A stretch of 64,000 nucleotides of DNA from a bacterium (GTDB taxonomy: Bacteria; SAR324; XYD2-FULL-50-16): NCBI GenBank assembly GCA_018829445.1, contig JAHJTV010000061.1, positions 62,001 through 126,000 of the forward strand, given 5' to 3'. The position numbers and the translations under genes were made by a program. Positions 13,061 to 21,842 of this stretch are shown here, one piece after another. Position 1 is the first letter of the stretch, and the number at the start of each line of letters is the position of its first letter. Under the pieces are notes generated by a model. That model saw only the letters and a program-made list of their open reading frames with translations, did not search any database and was not told the origin of the DNA.

Positions 13061-13609
13061 TTATAAAGGTTTTTCCTGGCCGATGGAGATATCTCCCATG
13101 ATATTTTTTATGGTCAGGATAATGGAGTTCCTGTTGTCCTTCAATTTCAAGGTAAACAGATCGACAAAGCCTGAAGAGTCGATGCGAAAATAATAGGTTT
13201 GTCCAAAAATCTTATCAAACTCCAGTTTTTCAACTCCAAATTTTGATTGGATCTCAGGTTCTGCGTCTGGGGTAACCGCCACAAACTGAATAGGAGGTGG
13301 CAACACAATTGGAGCACTGTACTTTTGATGAGGACTCTTATCCTGGGAGTCTGTTGCGCTTATCGTATAAACGGCATACTCGGATTTTTTCAAATCGAAA
13401 ACCAGTTGATAACTCTCATTTTGGAGAATGGCCTGCATTTTCAGATCACCAATGATCTGAGCTATTCTTTGGGTTTCTTTTTTTAAGGCGCTCTCAAAGA
13501 AATTGGAGAACATTGGCAAAGAAAATCCAAGCATGATGGTCATAAGCAGCAGCACCACACTCAATTCCAGCAGGGTGAAAGCCGATTGATAAATCCTGGA
13601 TTTTACCAT
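13061..13609 (-). CDS. gspH: type II secretion minor pseudopilin GspH
   Basis: A 182-residue protein with leader MVKSRIYQSA, then FTLLELSVVLLLMTIMLGFS. The residue before the cleavage point is Ala instead of the near-invariant Gly; prepilin peptidases tolerate Ala at this position, so processing is still expected. Glu at +5 is present. The C-terminal domain is beta-rich (YQLVFDLKKSEYAVY, YYFRIDSSGFVDLF), as in GspH/FimT. It starts 3 bases after the gspG stop. Confidence 0.8.
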   Translation of the reverse strand: MVKSRIYQSAFTLLELSVVLLLMTIMLGFSLPMFSNFFESALKKETQRIAQIIGDLKMQAILQNESYQLVFDLKKSEYAVYTISATDSQDKSPHQKYSAPIVLPPPIQFVAVTPDAEPEIQSKFGVEKLEFDKIFGQTYYFRIDSSGFVDLFTLKLKDNRNSIILTIKNIMGDISIGQEKPL

Positions 13610-13612
13610 GAT

Positions 13613-14062
13613 CTAGTCTAAAACGATGTCCGCATTCATCCCCTCACCTCCCTCTTCGCCATCCGCTCCCAGACTTTTAATCACGATGATACTGCCATCA
13701 GACTGGAAAGAATAATCGTGATTCCAGGGATCTTTTGGAACGATTGAACTTCTCAGATAAGGTCCCCGCCAGTTCTCGGGAATCACACCAACCTCCGGTT
13801 TGTTTAACAAAGCTTCCAGTCCTTGTTCGGTGGATGGATAAGTGGAATTATCCAGATGATACAGATCCAGAGCGGAAACAAGACTCTTCATCTGAATTTT
13901 CGCCTGATCTATTTTTGCTTCGTCCAACCGGCTGAAAAGGGCAGGGCCTACAATTGCAACAATGCCGGCCATGATCACAATAACAATCATAATTTCGATG
14001 AAGCTGAATCCCTGATGGATCTCCTGGTTTTGAAGCACCGGTTCGCATCTATTTTTTTCCAT
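13613..14062 (-). CDS. gspG: type II secretion major pseudopilin GspG
   Basis: The major subunit of the type II secretion pseudopilus. I chose the ATG at 14062 because AGAAGG lies six bases upstream; longer in-frame starts at 14092 and 14137 have no such site. This gives 149 residues: a 16-17-residue leader ending HQG, cleavage before FSFIEIMIVIVIMAG with Glu at +5. The C-terminal GspG signature is intact: YPSTEQGLEALL, then WRGPYL, PKDPW and the acidic calcium-site region GADGEEGGEG. It is the first gene of gspGHIJK. The ATPase, secretin and platform genes are not adjacent; gspF is at 56.6 kb. Confidence 0.93.
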   Translation of the reverse strand: MEKNRCEPVLQNQEIHQGFSFIEIMIVIVIMAGIVAIVGPALFSRLDEAKIDQAKIQMKSLVSALDLYHLDNSTYPSTEQGLEALLNKPEVGVIPENWRGPYLRSSIVPKDPWNHDYSFQSDGSIIVIKSLGADGEEGGEGMNADIVLD

Positions 14063-14502
14063 AACCAACCTTCTAAAAGAATTACCATTCATAATTAAAC
14101 CAATTTTATTAATCTCAATATTGATGATATCAAGCAATTAAAATACAGCCCGGGAATATTTGCCCATACTTAAAATTGCACAACAATGGTTTGGCTTTCA
14201 AATATGGACTTTGACAAAATAAATAATACAATTGTACCTGAACTGATTTAAACAGGATAGTCTATCGATTACAATAGCCTACTTTGATAAAATTGCAGCT
14301 TTCGGTTTCACTCTTGCATTTCACCAGCTAATCACACGGCAAATTGCATCAGACAGGCGTTCCGTAAATAGAGTTCTTTTGCTTTTGTTAATATCCTGTT
14401 TTGGAATTACAGATTTATTAATTCAGATAGCATATCATTTGCATTGAATCGTATAGGCAAAAACCATAAAATTATAATCCAAACCTAATAAGATTGCACC
14501 CA
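14063..14502. other. divergent intergenic region, gspG / exported protein
   Basis: AT-rich, 440 bases, no gene supported. It must hold the promoters of the leftward gsp operon and the rightward exported-protein gene, but I found no hexamer pair strong enough to call. Confidence 0.4.
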
Positions 14503-15081
14503 ATGAAACCATCTCGCTTTCTAACTATACCCGTCTTGATTATCTTCCTACTGGTGACCATTCAGCCCTGTGTTTTTTCCCAAGATATTAATTACCTGGA
14601 AGACGAGGGGGATTCCCTATGGGAAGAACAACAATTTCTGGATGTTACCGGTCAGGAGTTCCAGACGGAAGATGCTCAATACGTTGGAGAGGAGGAGATT
14701 CAGGCTGCGGAAGATGCGGCAAAAAAAGCAGGCATACCCAGTATTGACCTGGCAGCTGCATTGGAAAGAGATGTGCAGATGCTCCCGGATAATATTTTGT
14801 ACGGCGTAGGAACAGGAGCCATGCTAGGGGGTTGGCTGGCATTGGTGCAAGGAAAAAATGCAAGAGAGAATGTAAGTTATGTTACAATCGGCATCCTATT
14901 GGGAGCCCTTCTGGGAGTTTCCATTGGAAATAAAACACTCTTTATCAGTTCAAGCACACCCCTGGATAACAATGAAGCTCTAACCCCGCAAAATGTTTCG
15001 GCAGAGCGAAACGACGGATTTAATCCCAGCTTTTTTATAACCCCCCAAATGGCGAAATTCGATCTGCAATTTAACTTTTAG
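14503..15081 (+). CDS. exported protein with glycine-rich membrane hairpin, function unknown
   Basis: 192 residues from the ATG at 14503; a TTG three codons upstream is less likely because it adds nothing to the signal peptide. Residues 1-27 are a signal peptide (MKPSRFLTIP, hydrophobic core, ending CVFSQ). An acidic region follows (YLEDEGD, QTEDAQYVGEEEI). Two Gly/Ala/Leu-rich segments, ILYGVGTGAMLGGWLALV and YVTIGILLGALLGVSIGN, look like a glycine-zipper hairpin able to insert in a membrane. The tail ends in FDLQFNF. It is not recognised. It stands alone between the divergent gsp operon and the convergent ABC-F gene. Confidence 0.6.
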   Translation: MKPSRFLTIPVLIIFLLVTIQPCVFSQDINYLEDEGDSLWEEQQFLDVTGQEFQTEDAQYVGEEEIQAAEDAAKKAGIPSIDLAAALERDVQMLPDNILYGVGTGAMLGGWLALVQGKNARENVSYVTIGILLGALLGVSIGNKTLFISSSTPLDNNEALTPQNVSAERNDGFNPSFFITPQMAKFDLQFNF

Positions 15082-15088
15082 AAGCAAT

Positions 15089-15110
15089 GATGGGCAACGA
15101 GTAGCCCATC
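15089..15110. repeat. small REP-like hairpin
   Basis: GATGGGC (15089-15095) pairs with GCCCATC (15104-15110) around an 8-base loop, 7 bases after the upstream stop codon. There is no T-run, so it is more like a REP element than a terminator. Confidence 0.5.
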
Positions 15111-15188
15111 CTACTAATCTCTGCAATTTTCTGACCGGACACTACTGAGTTTATCTGGGTTAAACAAGATCGATAAGCAACGGAGAAA

Positions 15189-17123
15189 TTAACCTTCGAC
15201 TTCCAATGATTTTTTCACCCTCGACAGATTCTCGCTAAGTGCTTCCCATTCAGCCATGGAGACGGACAGCTTTTTATCAAGTTCCGCCTTCTTTTTCACT
15301 TCCTGTTCCAGTTCCCGTTTCTTCTCCTCCTTATAGATCTCCTCTTGAGATAATCGTTCTTCACAAACAGACAACTGTTGCTCTATTCCTGCAACCTCCT
15401 TCTCTTTGGCCGTAACCTGCCTTTCAAGGCTGGATTTTTCCTTTGAAAGTTCCCTCCACTCCTGATTCTGTAGTTTTTTCTCTTTTTTATCTTTCTTTTT
15501 TCTGTTTTCCAGTCGGACACTGGTTCTGTCAAAATAGTCAAACCCTTTTTTCTCCAGAAACTCATGGTAGGTTCCTTTGAACAGTTCATAACCGTCATGT
15601 CTCAGTTCCAGAATGGATGTAGCAAAGGTTTCGATGAACCGTCGATCATGACTTACACAGACAATACTTCCTTCATATTTCTGCAGGGATTCGCTAAGTG
15701 ACTCCAACGACTCAATGTCCATATGATTGGTGGGCTCATCCAATAGCATAAGATTCGGTCTTTGCAACATCAGTCGCGAAAAAATAAGACGGGCCGATTC
15801 TCCCCCGCTGAGGGAATCCGTATCTTTATCAACATCATCCCCCTGGATAAGAACCCGGGCCAATAATCCTCGAATGGTGCCAATGGTTTCACCGGGAGCA
15901 AAAGAATACAGCCACTCAAAAGGAGTTGAGCCGGAAGGAATCATCTCACGATGATCCTGGGGGCAATATCCCGGGTGAACCTCATATCCTTGTTCAATGC
16001 TTCCCTTGGTCGCCTCAACAGTACCTACCAGCATTTTTAACAAGGTGGATTTCCCAATTCCGTTTGCTCCGATAACGGCAAGTTTTTCTCCCCGTTCCAG
16101 TTTTATAGAAAGATCTTTGATAACCTGATGTTCTCCAAACGATTTGGAAAGATTTTTTAGGGTGAAGATGATTTTCCCGGAGGGTCGAATGATATCGAAT
16201 GAAAAATTGGGAGACTTTCGGGAGGATCGTCTGATGACAATCTCTTCCATTCGATCCAGTTGTTTCATTTTACTGTTAGCTTGTCTGGCCTTGGTTGCCT
16301 TCGCCTTGAATCTGGTGACAAACTGCTTTATTTCATCCTTCTTTTTCTCCTGTTGGGTGATCTCTTTTTCCTTTTGTGTCCGCTCCAACTCTTTGGATTC
16401 TACAAACTGGTCATAATTTCCTGTATAGACTTTGATGGTCTCATAATCAATATCAACAATGTGTGTGCTGATACGGTTCAAGAAATACTGGTCATGGGAG
16501 ATGATGAGACAGGTTCCTTTGAATTTACAGAGATACTCCTCTAGCCAGATGATTGACAAGAGATCCAGGTGGTTGGTGGGTTCATCCAGAAGCAGAAAAT
16601 CCGGCTCGCTGAAGAGACATTGTGCCAGTAAAACCCGCAGTTTATATCCACCGGAGAGAGTATTCAGCGGATCATTTTGTTTCTCTACCGAAATACCGAG
16701 TCCGGATAACAACTCAGCTGCTTCCGGTTCGGCTTCATATCCTTTTTGATCCGCAATCTTCATCTCCAGTTCAGCCAGTTTCTGCCCGTTTTCCTCGGAG
16801 ACATCCCCCATTTCTGTCAGCTTCTGCTTTTCCTGTAGTGCCTTCCATAAATCCAGTCGACCCATTAAAACAACATCGAGAATCGAGACAGTATCGTAGA
16901 GATATTGATCCTGCTGCAAAACACCAATTTTAAGCGCCGGAGAGTATTCAATCTCGCCTGCTTCCGGGTGTTGCTCCCTGGCGATCAGCTTCAACAAAGT
17001 AGACTTTCCTGAGCCATTTGCCCCTACCAGTCCGTATCGATTTCCCTTATTCATCTGCAGGGTAACATTCTCAAAAAGAACCTGACGTCCAAAATGAATG
17101 CCCAGCTTGTTTAGATTGATCAT
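15189..17123 (-). CDS. ABC-F family ATPase (Uup/YdiF-like)
   Basis: A 644-residue soluble protein with two ABC domains and no membrane segments. Domain 1: Walker A GANGSGKST at 34-42, signature LSGGYKLRV, Walker B LLLDEPTNHLD. The linker between the domains is Lys/Glu-rich and helical (the ABC-F interdomain linker). Domain 2: GANGIGKST, LSGGESARL, LLDEPTNHMD. After about residue 545 comes a Lys/Glu-rich coiled coil to the end. ABC-F proteins bind the ribosomal E site and relieve stalling or antibiotic inhibition; the subgroup here cannot be settled by eye. It is a single gene with its own 935-base upstream region. Confidence 0.9.
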   Translation of the reverse strand: MINLNKLGIHFGRQVLFENVTLQMNKGNRYGLVGANGSGKSTLLKLIAREQHPEAGEIEYSPALKIGVLQQDQYLYDTVSILDVVLMGRLDLWKALQEKQKLTEMGDVSEENGQKLAELEMKIADQKGYEAEPEAAELLSGLGISVEKQNDPLNTLSGGYKLRVLLAQCLFSEPDFLLLDEPTNHLDLLSIIWLEEYLCKFKGTCLIISHDQYFLNRISTHIVDIDYETIKVYTGNYDQFVESKELERTQKEKEITQQEKKKDEIKQFVTRFKAKATKARQANSKMKQLDRMEEIVIRRSSRKSPNFSFDIIRPSGKIIFTLKNLSKSFGEHQVIKDLSIKLERGEKLAVIGANGIGKSTLLKMLVGTVEATKGSIEQGYEVHPGYCPQDHREMIPSGSTPFEWLYSFAPGETIGTIRGLLARVLIQGDDVDKDTDSLSGGESARLIFSRLMLQRPNLMLLDEPTNHMDIESLESLSESLQKYEGSIVCVSHDRRFIETFATSILELRHDGYELFKGTYHEFLEKKGFDYFDRTSVRLENRKKKDKKEKKLQNQEWRELSKEKSSLERQVTAKEKEVAGIEQQLSVCEERLSQEEIYKEEKKRELEQEVKKKAELDKKLSVSMAEWEALSENLSRVKKSLEVEG

Positions 17124-17493
17124 ACTGTTAAAAACCCTTGATTCGCGGTGATTATCAAATTTTTTGCCTCAATCATATGATTCTTTCAAATACCACCCAA
17201 AGCTTCAATGGGATTCATCAATGAAGACAGCTAAAGTATGCCGGCTCACAAAAAAAAGTGTTGAGAAATTATTTTTAGATCTTTTTATCGGGGACGTTTA
17301 CTTTTCCTGTGTATTCTGGTAGGGCCTGCCACTCGATTGAAAACGGAGAGATCCTTCTCAGGGATAACGGGGCACCTCAACTCCCCTGTCAGATCCGATA
17401 ATTATTGATAATTGAATCCACTGCTAAAAGTATTATAATGTTCAATTTAAGGCTTTTAGCTCAATAATCGAAAAACATAGAAATCCTGATCCG

Positions 17494-17520
17494 CTGTCAT
17501 GCCGGCTCCCCAGTCAAGCT
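17494..17520. repeat. left end of a CTGTCAT-type repeat
   Basis: CTGTCATGCCGGCTCCCC matches the start of the element at 34004 and the half element at 27174. It lies just outside copy B of the other repeat. Confidence 0.5.
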
Positions 17521-17536
17521 AAGGACAGTCTCTATC

Positions 17537-17646
17537 CCATAAGCGCTTACTTAAGCAAATATTACCAAGAGCAAGGATTGTGGTAGGGCTGGGTTACATC
17601 CCCGCCAGAACCAACTCAAGGGCGGCCATGTAAGGCCGCCCTACCG
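17537..17646 (-). repeat. dispersed palindromic repeat, copy B
   Basis: Opposite orientation to copy A. It begins with the conserved flank (AAGCGCTTACTTAAGC, then ATTACCAAGAGCAAGGATT), then the arm GGTAGGGCTGGGTTACAT and the opposite arm ATGTAAGGCCGCCCTACCG ending at 17646. The sequence after it (TTTTGAAAAATTGAATTTT) also resembles the AT-rich flank of copies A and C. Confidence 0.85.
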
Positions 17647-17745
17647 TTTTGAAAAATTGAATTTTGTCTTGAAAATATCCTTATTTAAACGGTTATAGAA
17701 TTTGATCCAGCATCCATTGAAATTTAACCAAAAATCTAAAAACAT

Positions 17746-17796
17746 GAATCCCGGCTTGGTGAGGCACGAGGCTCGCAGTGCCGAAGGGAATGACAA
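17746..17796. repeat. right end of a CTGTCAT-type repeat
   Basis: AATCCCGGCTTGG followed by a GGCAC/GTGCC hairpin and ending GGGAATGACAAG, similar to the right end of the element at 34004-34075. With 17494-17520 it brackets copy B. Confidence 0.45.
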
Positions 17797-18058
17797 GAAA
17801 ATCTACTTTTCGAAGTGGACTCATAATCGTTTTATCCAGTACAAGCGCATAATCAGTTAATTATCAAGGATAACCGCCTGAATTTATCTGTGTCTTAAAA
17901 AGAGACAGGTCTTATGGTTTAAATTCAGTCAATTAAATGTAAAATCTGTTGACTGATTCTATTTTTTATTTAGAAATTGTGGTAGAGTGAAATCAAAACC
18001 GGTCATAAACCGTTTTAATATAACAACACCAATAACCATAATCTAAACAGGAGTAACT

Positions 18059-18736
18059 ATGCAATCGATGCCAAACTATGCGCGACCAATACCGGCGTCC
18101 CAGGTTTCAGTGCCGGAACGGATGGCTTTCTTAAGAAAAGTATACGGATTGCTGGCTATCAGCGTTTTACTGGCCGGTGCCGCTTCATGGATGACCTTGA
18201 ACAATGAGGCTTTTCTGGTTACCGTTGCCAGCAATTATATTCTTTTTATTGTGGCCGAATTTGCAGCCATTTTCTTTGCCTTCTGGGCAAGAAAAAAGGA
18301 AAACCTGGGACTCATCGCTCTTTTTACATTTACCATTTTAACCGGAATCACCACGGCTCCTGTCCTTCTCAGATATACAGGAAGCACCGTCACCAATGCC
18401 GCTTTTTTGACAGGCATAACGTTTCTGGGGCTTTCCTTTTATACCATTCGCTCCAAGAAGGATTTTTCCTTTATGGGAGGGATGCTGACGACAGGGCTGA
18501 TTATCCTGATCGTCGGTGGGCTACTGAATGCCTTTCTATTTAAGAGTTCCGCCTTTTCATTTCTCTACTCCGCTGCCGGGGTTTTTATCTTCAGCGGATT
18601 TATTATCTATGATACGTTTAATATCCTGAATCGTTACCCAACGGATGAGTATATCTCCGCAACACTATCCCTCTACCTGGATGTCTTAAACCTCTTTTTG
18701 ATGCTGCTCCACCTCCTGGGCGGCAACCGGGACTAA
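18059..18736 (+). CDS. Bax inhibitor-1/YccA family membrane protein
   Basis: A 225-residue protein with about seven transmembrane segments, the UPF0005/TMBIM fold. The cytoplasmic start is typical (ARPIPASQVSVPERMAFLRK, then VYGLLAISVLLAG). The C-terminal family signature is present: GVFIFSGFIIYDTFNILNR, then YISATLSLYLDVLNLFLMLL. The acidic residues in the IIYDT and YLDVLNLF segments match the di-aspartyl pH/Ca2+ sensor of bacterial BsYetJ-type members. The likely role is a Ca2+ leak or stress-modulated inner-membrane protein, possibly interacting with FtsH as E. coli YccA does; that is inference. AGGAG lies seven bases before the ATG. A strong terminator follows, so it is monocistronic. Confidence 0.92.
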   Translation: MQSMPNYARPIPASQVSVPERMAFLRKVYGLLAISVLLAGAASWMTLNNEAFLVTVASNYILFIVAEFAAIFFAFWARKKENLGLIALFTFTILTGITTAPVLLRYTGSTVTNAAFLTGITFLGLSFYTIRSKKDFSFMGGMLTTGLIILIVGGLLNAFLFKSSAFSFLYSAAGVFIFSGFIIYDTFNILNRYPTDEYISATLSLYLDVLNLFLMLLHLLGGNRD

Positions 18737-18742
18737 TTTTAA

Positions 18743-18768
18743 AGAGACCGGGCATCCGGTCTCTTTTT
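18743..18768 (+). terminator. rho-independent terminator of the Bax-inhibitor-1 gene
   Basis: Perfect 9-bp stem AGAGACCGG / CCGGTCTCT with a GCAT loop, followed directly by TTTT. It starts 7 bases after the stop codon. Confidence 0.93.
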
Positions 18769-19193
18769 AAAAACACACCTGTCAGTTTAAACGCCCATCA
18801 AATACCATCCAAGATCATCGCTGATTATTCCCGATAATAACTCTCATTTTTGATCAGCTCCTCCGGTTTAAATAATAACATACGTTCGTTTTTTCTTGAC
18901 TTGTCAACTCCCTTCAATTGGAGCAACAGCAATTTTTTTTAAATATATTTATAGAATTCATTTTATATTTAATAAACAGTTGTAATTAATAGCCAAACCA
19001 AATTTATCTTTTTAGTGTTCAGATATTTTTTGCTTTTTTTGATTGACAATTTTTAGGGAGTTCATTAAGGCTAAAAGCACGAATGAAATGAAACAAGGCA
19101 ATGGCCGAGATTAATTTCTTTGTTTAGTCGTTCAATTGTTCTGAAATGACCTAACGGGGCGTTTTTCATAAAAATAAGAAAGGAGAGAAAGAT
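18769..19193. other. AT-rich upstream region of the porin operon
   Basis: 425 bases, no gene supported. It includes TTGACTTGTCAA (18896-18907), a short palindrome, and AAGGAGAG just before the ATG at 19194 as an excellent ribosome binding site. The length suggests a regulated promoter or long leader, but no specific element is recognised. Confidence 0.45.
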
Positions 19194-20591
19194 ATGTTTA
19201 AAAAGCTATTAGTTACAACATCATGTATGTTGGCGATGGCGACAGGAGCGTTTGCTGAAAAGCTGACGCAAGCTCCTGTTGATTTTGAAATATACGGATC
19301 ATTAAATTCGCTTTATAAAAGCCAGACCAGTTATCGAGCCGGTCTTCTGGATTCCCAAGACAGGTTTGAAGCTGCAGGATTTGAAGGTGCCGGAAATGCA
19401 TACAGGGACGGGGCAAACAACCGGGCTTCTCAAAATGTCCGTGCCAAAGGCGCACTCACCATGGTCGCCAAAGCCGGTGAAAACGATTATGAAGGTACCA
19501 AATGGTACAACATGATCAGTGTTATGATCCTGAAAATGGATGCCAATGATCCTGACGAGGAAGATGGTGAGTCCTTAGATGGTCATGGTGGAGACGTTGT
19601 TAGTTTGGGCGATGTTTGGGTGCGCTATGCTCCCTTCGCCTTTCTGGGAATAAAGGTTGGAACACAGACCGTTGCAGGAACAGCTCCGGCAGCAGCTACA
19701 GGTTACCAATTTGCAGGTGACCCGGACGGCGATTTTGTATACTACACCGTCAGTGTTGTTGATGAAAAACCAGGCGTCACGTTTGATCTGCACCTCTCAA
19801 AAGACATTGAATTCGGTTTTGGAATGCTCCAGGGAATGGGTGATTTTTCCAGCATCGTATCCGGAGGAAAATCCGAAGAGGCTACCAACACTGTATTCTG
19901 GTTTAATGGAAACTTTGGTTTTCTTGAGGCAAACCTTGGCTATCAGTCCGTATCGGTTGGTGGATCTGAAGACGAAGGTGGAATTCCAAAAAACTGGAAG
20001 CATGAATATACACACACCATGATGAACTACATGTTGAAACTCAACATTGGTGGTTTTTCTCCCTATTACACCGCTCAGCAAGCTTCTGGCGAAAAAGTAT
20101 CAGCTAATGTATATGCTGGATTGAATACAGCGCTGACGGCGGCAGGATTGACTACCCTCAACAATAATACCAGTGGAAACGAAGTAGAAGGATTGTTCCA
20201 GACTGTCGGGATTATCGTTGATCTGGAAGATTGGGGAAAAGTAGCAGCTGATTATACCATGATAGGTGACGCAAAATGGGGTGAAGAGAAATCACTTACA
20301 GTGGGTACTGAAGCTGCAACCTGCTCACATTTCAACTGGAAATATCAGATCACCGATAGCAGCAATATCACATTCTTTTATAATCATCTTGGCACAAGAG
20401 ACGATGATAAGTTACGTGAGGACATTCAAACCATGCAGAACAACGTAGCAACTGCGAAAGCATTGGGACTTGATCAAACATCTCCTTCCACGTACCAGGG
20501 ACTCGTCCAAACACAAACATTACTCGAAAGTATTCCGTTTTCATCCACTCAATCAATCGGAATTGAATTATCAATGACCTTTGGAAACTAA
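19194..20591 (+). CDS. probable outer-membrane porin
   Basis: A 465-residue protein with a clear signal peptide (MFKKLLVTTSCMLAMATGAFA, cleavage before EKLTQ). The mature protein begins with a strand-like DFEIYGSLNSLYK, as in Gram-negative porins. It continues with alternating polar/aromatic strands (LSKDIEFGFGML, NITFFYNHLG) and ends IGIELSMTFGN. That end resembles an outer-membrane beta-signal, although the last residue is Asn and not Phe. Size and features suit a trimeric porin, but no specific family is recognised. A strong Shine-Dalgarno sequence indicates high expression. The downstream lipoprotein gene starts 48 bases later with no terminator between, so the two probably form an operon. 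Confidence 0.7.
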   Translation: MFKKLLVTTSCMLAMATGAFAEKLTQAPVDFEIYGSLNSLYKSQTSYRAGLLDSQDRFEAAGFEGAGNAYRDGANNRASQNVRAKGALTMVAKAGENDYEGTKWYNMISVMILKMDANDPDEEDGESLDGHGGDVVSLGDVWVRYAPFAFLGIKVGTQTVAGTAPAAATGYQFAGDPDGDFVYYTVSVVDEKPGVTFDLHLSKDIEFGFGMLQGMGDFSSIVSGGKSEEATNTVFWFNGNFGFLEANLGYQSVSVGGSEDEGGIPKNWKHEYTHTMMNYMLKLNIGGFSPYYTAQQASGEKVSANVYAGLNTALTAAGLTTLNNNTSGNEVEGLFQTVGIIVDLEDWGKVAADYTMIGDAKWGEEKSLTVGTEAATCSHFNWKYQITDSSNITFFYNHLGTRDDDKLREDIQTMQNNVATAKALGLDQTSPSTYQGLVQTQTLLESIPFSSTQSIGIELSMTFGN

Positions 20592-20639
20592 AATTACTTT
20601 TTGAAAACTGAAATCAAAGATTTTATAAAAGAGGATATT

Positions 20640-21737
20640 ATGAGAAAAAACTGGAAAACAATGCTAACGCCCTTCGTTACCTTAGGAGCAGCAGCAATAT
20701 TTTTAGTATCCGGATGTACATCCGAAGGTACTGATACGGACACAACCGGAACAACAACGACTGTAGCGTCTGTTGCAGCTAACACGGCAACTTACAAGGC
20801 TGCCGGGTACAGAACGTTTGCGACGGAATGTTATCAGGAAGGTTCTTTAGGTGGAACGGATCTTTATAAGCAGAACTATCTGTTTATTAAGGATACAACA
20901 ACGGCTTCCCCGATTGCTGGAAGAACGGGTGGTGGCACATCGGCAGTGCTTCAGTCAGCTCCAAATGACGCTTCTGCAGATTTTGATTTAAAAATGGTTA
21001 ATTACACCTTGTTGGAATGTAGTTCTCAACCGTTGATAACTCAAACGATCTCTGCACTGGCAGATTTAACTGCGGATTCTCAAAATGTTGTTGAAACTGA
21101 TAATTCCATTGAAAGTATGAAGGATCTAAGAATTCATATTTCTGATGTAACTATTACTCCTGGTTCTGCAGCTGTTGTTTACAGCTTTCTTACATCCACC
21201 AACCGTGATCTTTCCAATGATCTTGGAGATGATTACAATATTCTAAACAAAGATAGTAGCTGGTCGGCCAATGGTTTTTGTGGCTTAATGACATGGTCAG
21301 TTGGCAAGGCGTCTAATCCAATGCTGCCGGGAGAAATACCATCAGGCGATACAACTGCCGACAGCGGAAAAGATTTAATATATGCCATGAAAGGCGGTTT
21401 GGGAAGTTGCGCACTAGCGCCGGTTGGGGACACATCAATGGATGTAAGTTATTTGCTCTCACAAGCCTACGGGATTGCAACTGCCAAAATGTTCGTTATT
21501 GATACCATCGGTTTTAATACGACTGAAGCATCCGACTTATCCACAAATGATGCAACTAATGACCGTTTTTTCTGGGATGAACTGACGACAATCTGGCTGA
21601 CCGGTCTTGGAGATTTGGGATTGGGAACTTATGACGCAGGTGGAGTTGGCGCAGGTTCAGTCAAAAACATCGATCTCGGCATGCAGCCAAGTGCTCACTA
21701 TTTAGGAGACACACGCTACAAATATGTAAAGCAATAA
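20640..21737 (+). CDS. lipoprotein of unknown function, cotranscribed with the porin
   Basis: I chose the ATG at 20640 (365 residues) because AAAGAGGA precedes it and MRKNWKTMLT...LVSGC makes a standard lipoprotein signal, with the lipobox Cys at residue 26. A longer frame opens with TTG at 20601 but would disrupt the signal. After the lipid anchor comes a Thr/Asp-rich linker (TSEGTDTDTTGTTTT), then a domain with no family I recognise. It contains several Cys (ATECYQEG, LLECSSQP, NGFCGLM, LGSCALAP), possibly forming disulfides. It is secreted to the periplasmic face of a membrane and paired with the porin upstream, so it may bind a substrate or brace the channel; that is inference. Confidence 0.7.
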   Translation: MRKNWKTMLTPFVTLGAAAIFLVSGCTSEGTDTDTTGTTTTVASVAANTATYKAAGYRTFATECYQEGSLGGTDLYKQNYLFIKDTTTASPIAGRTGGGTSAVLQSAPNDASADFDLKMVNYTLLECSSQPLITQTISALADLTADSQNVVETDNSIESMKDLRIHISDVTITPGSAAVVYSFLTSTNRDLSNDLGDDYNILNKDSSWSANGFCGLMTWSVGKASNPMLPGEIPSGDTTADSGKDLIYAMKGGLGSCALAPVGDTSMDVSYLLSQAYGIATAKMFVIDTIGFNTTEASDLSTNDATNDRFFWDELTTIWLTGLGDLGLGTYDAGGVGAGSVKNIDLGMQPSAHYLGDTRYKYVKQ

Positions 21738-21785
21738 AAAGAAGTATCCGCGATAAGTAGGTTATTAATAGAACTACTGATAAAA

Positions 21786-21818
21786 AGACAGCTTCTAATT
21801 CAGAGGCTGTCTTTTTTA
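21786..21818. terminator. bidirectional terminator between the porin/lipoprotein operon and ppiB
   Basis: 11-bp stem AGACAGCTTCT / AGAGGCTGTCT with one G-U pair and a 5-base loop. It is followed by TTTTTT on the plus strand and by TTTTT on the minus strand, so it can serve both converging transcripts. Confidence 0.9.
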
Positions 21819-21842
21819 TTTTCTTCTTGATTTTGTAAGTAT

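Larger units (their letters stand above)
17124..18058. other. long intergenic region with nested repeats
   Basis: 935 bases without a supportable gene. It holds dispersed repeat copy B (17537-17646) flanked by sequences resembling the two ends of another repeat (17494-17520 and 17746-17796). The last 120 bases before 18059 are AT-rich and presumably carry the promoter of the Bax-inhibitor-1 gene. TTGACT near 17949 is a possible -35, but no matching -10 is clear. Confidence 0.5.
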
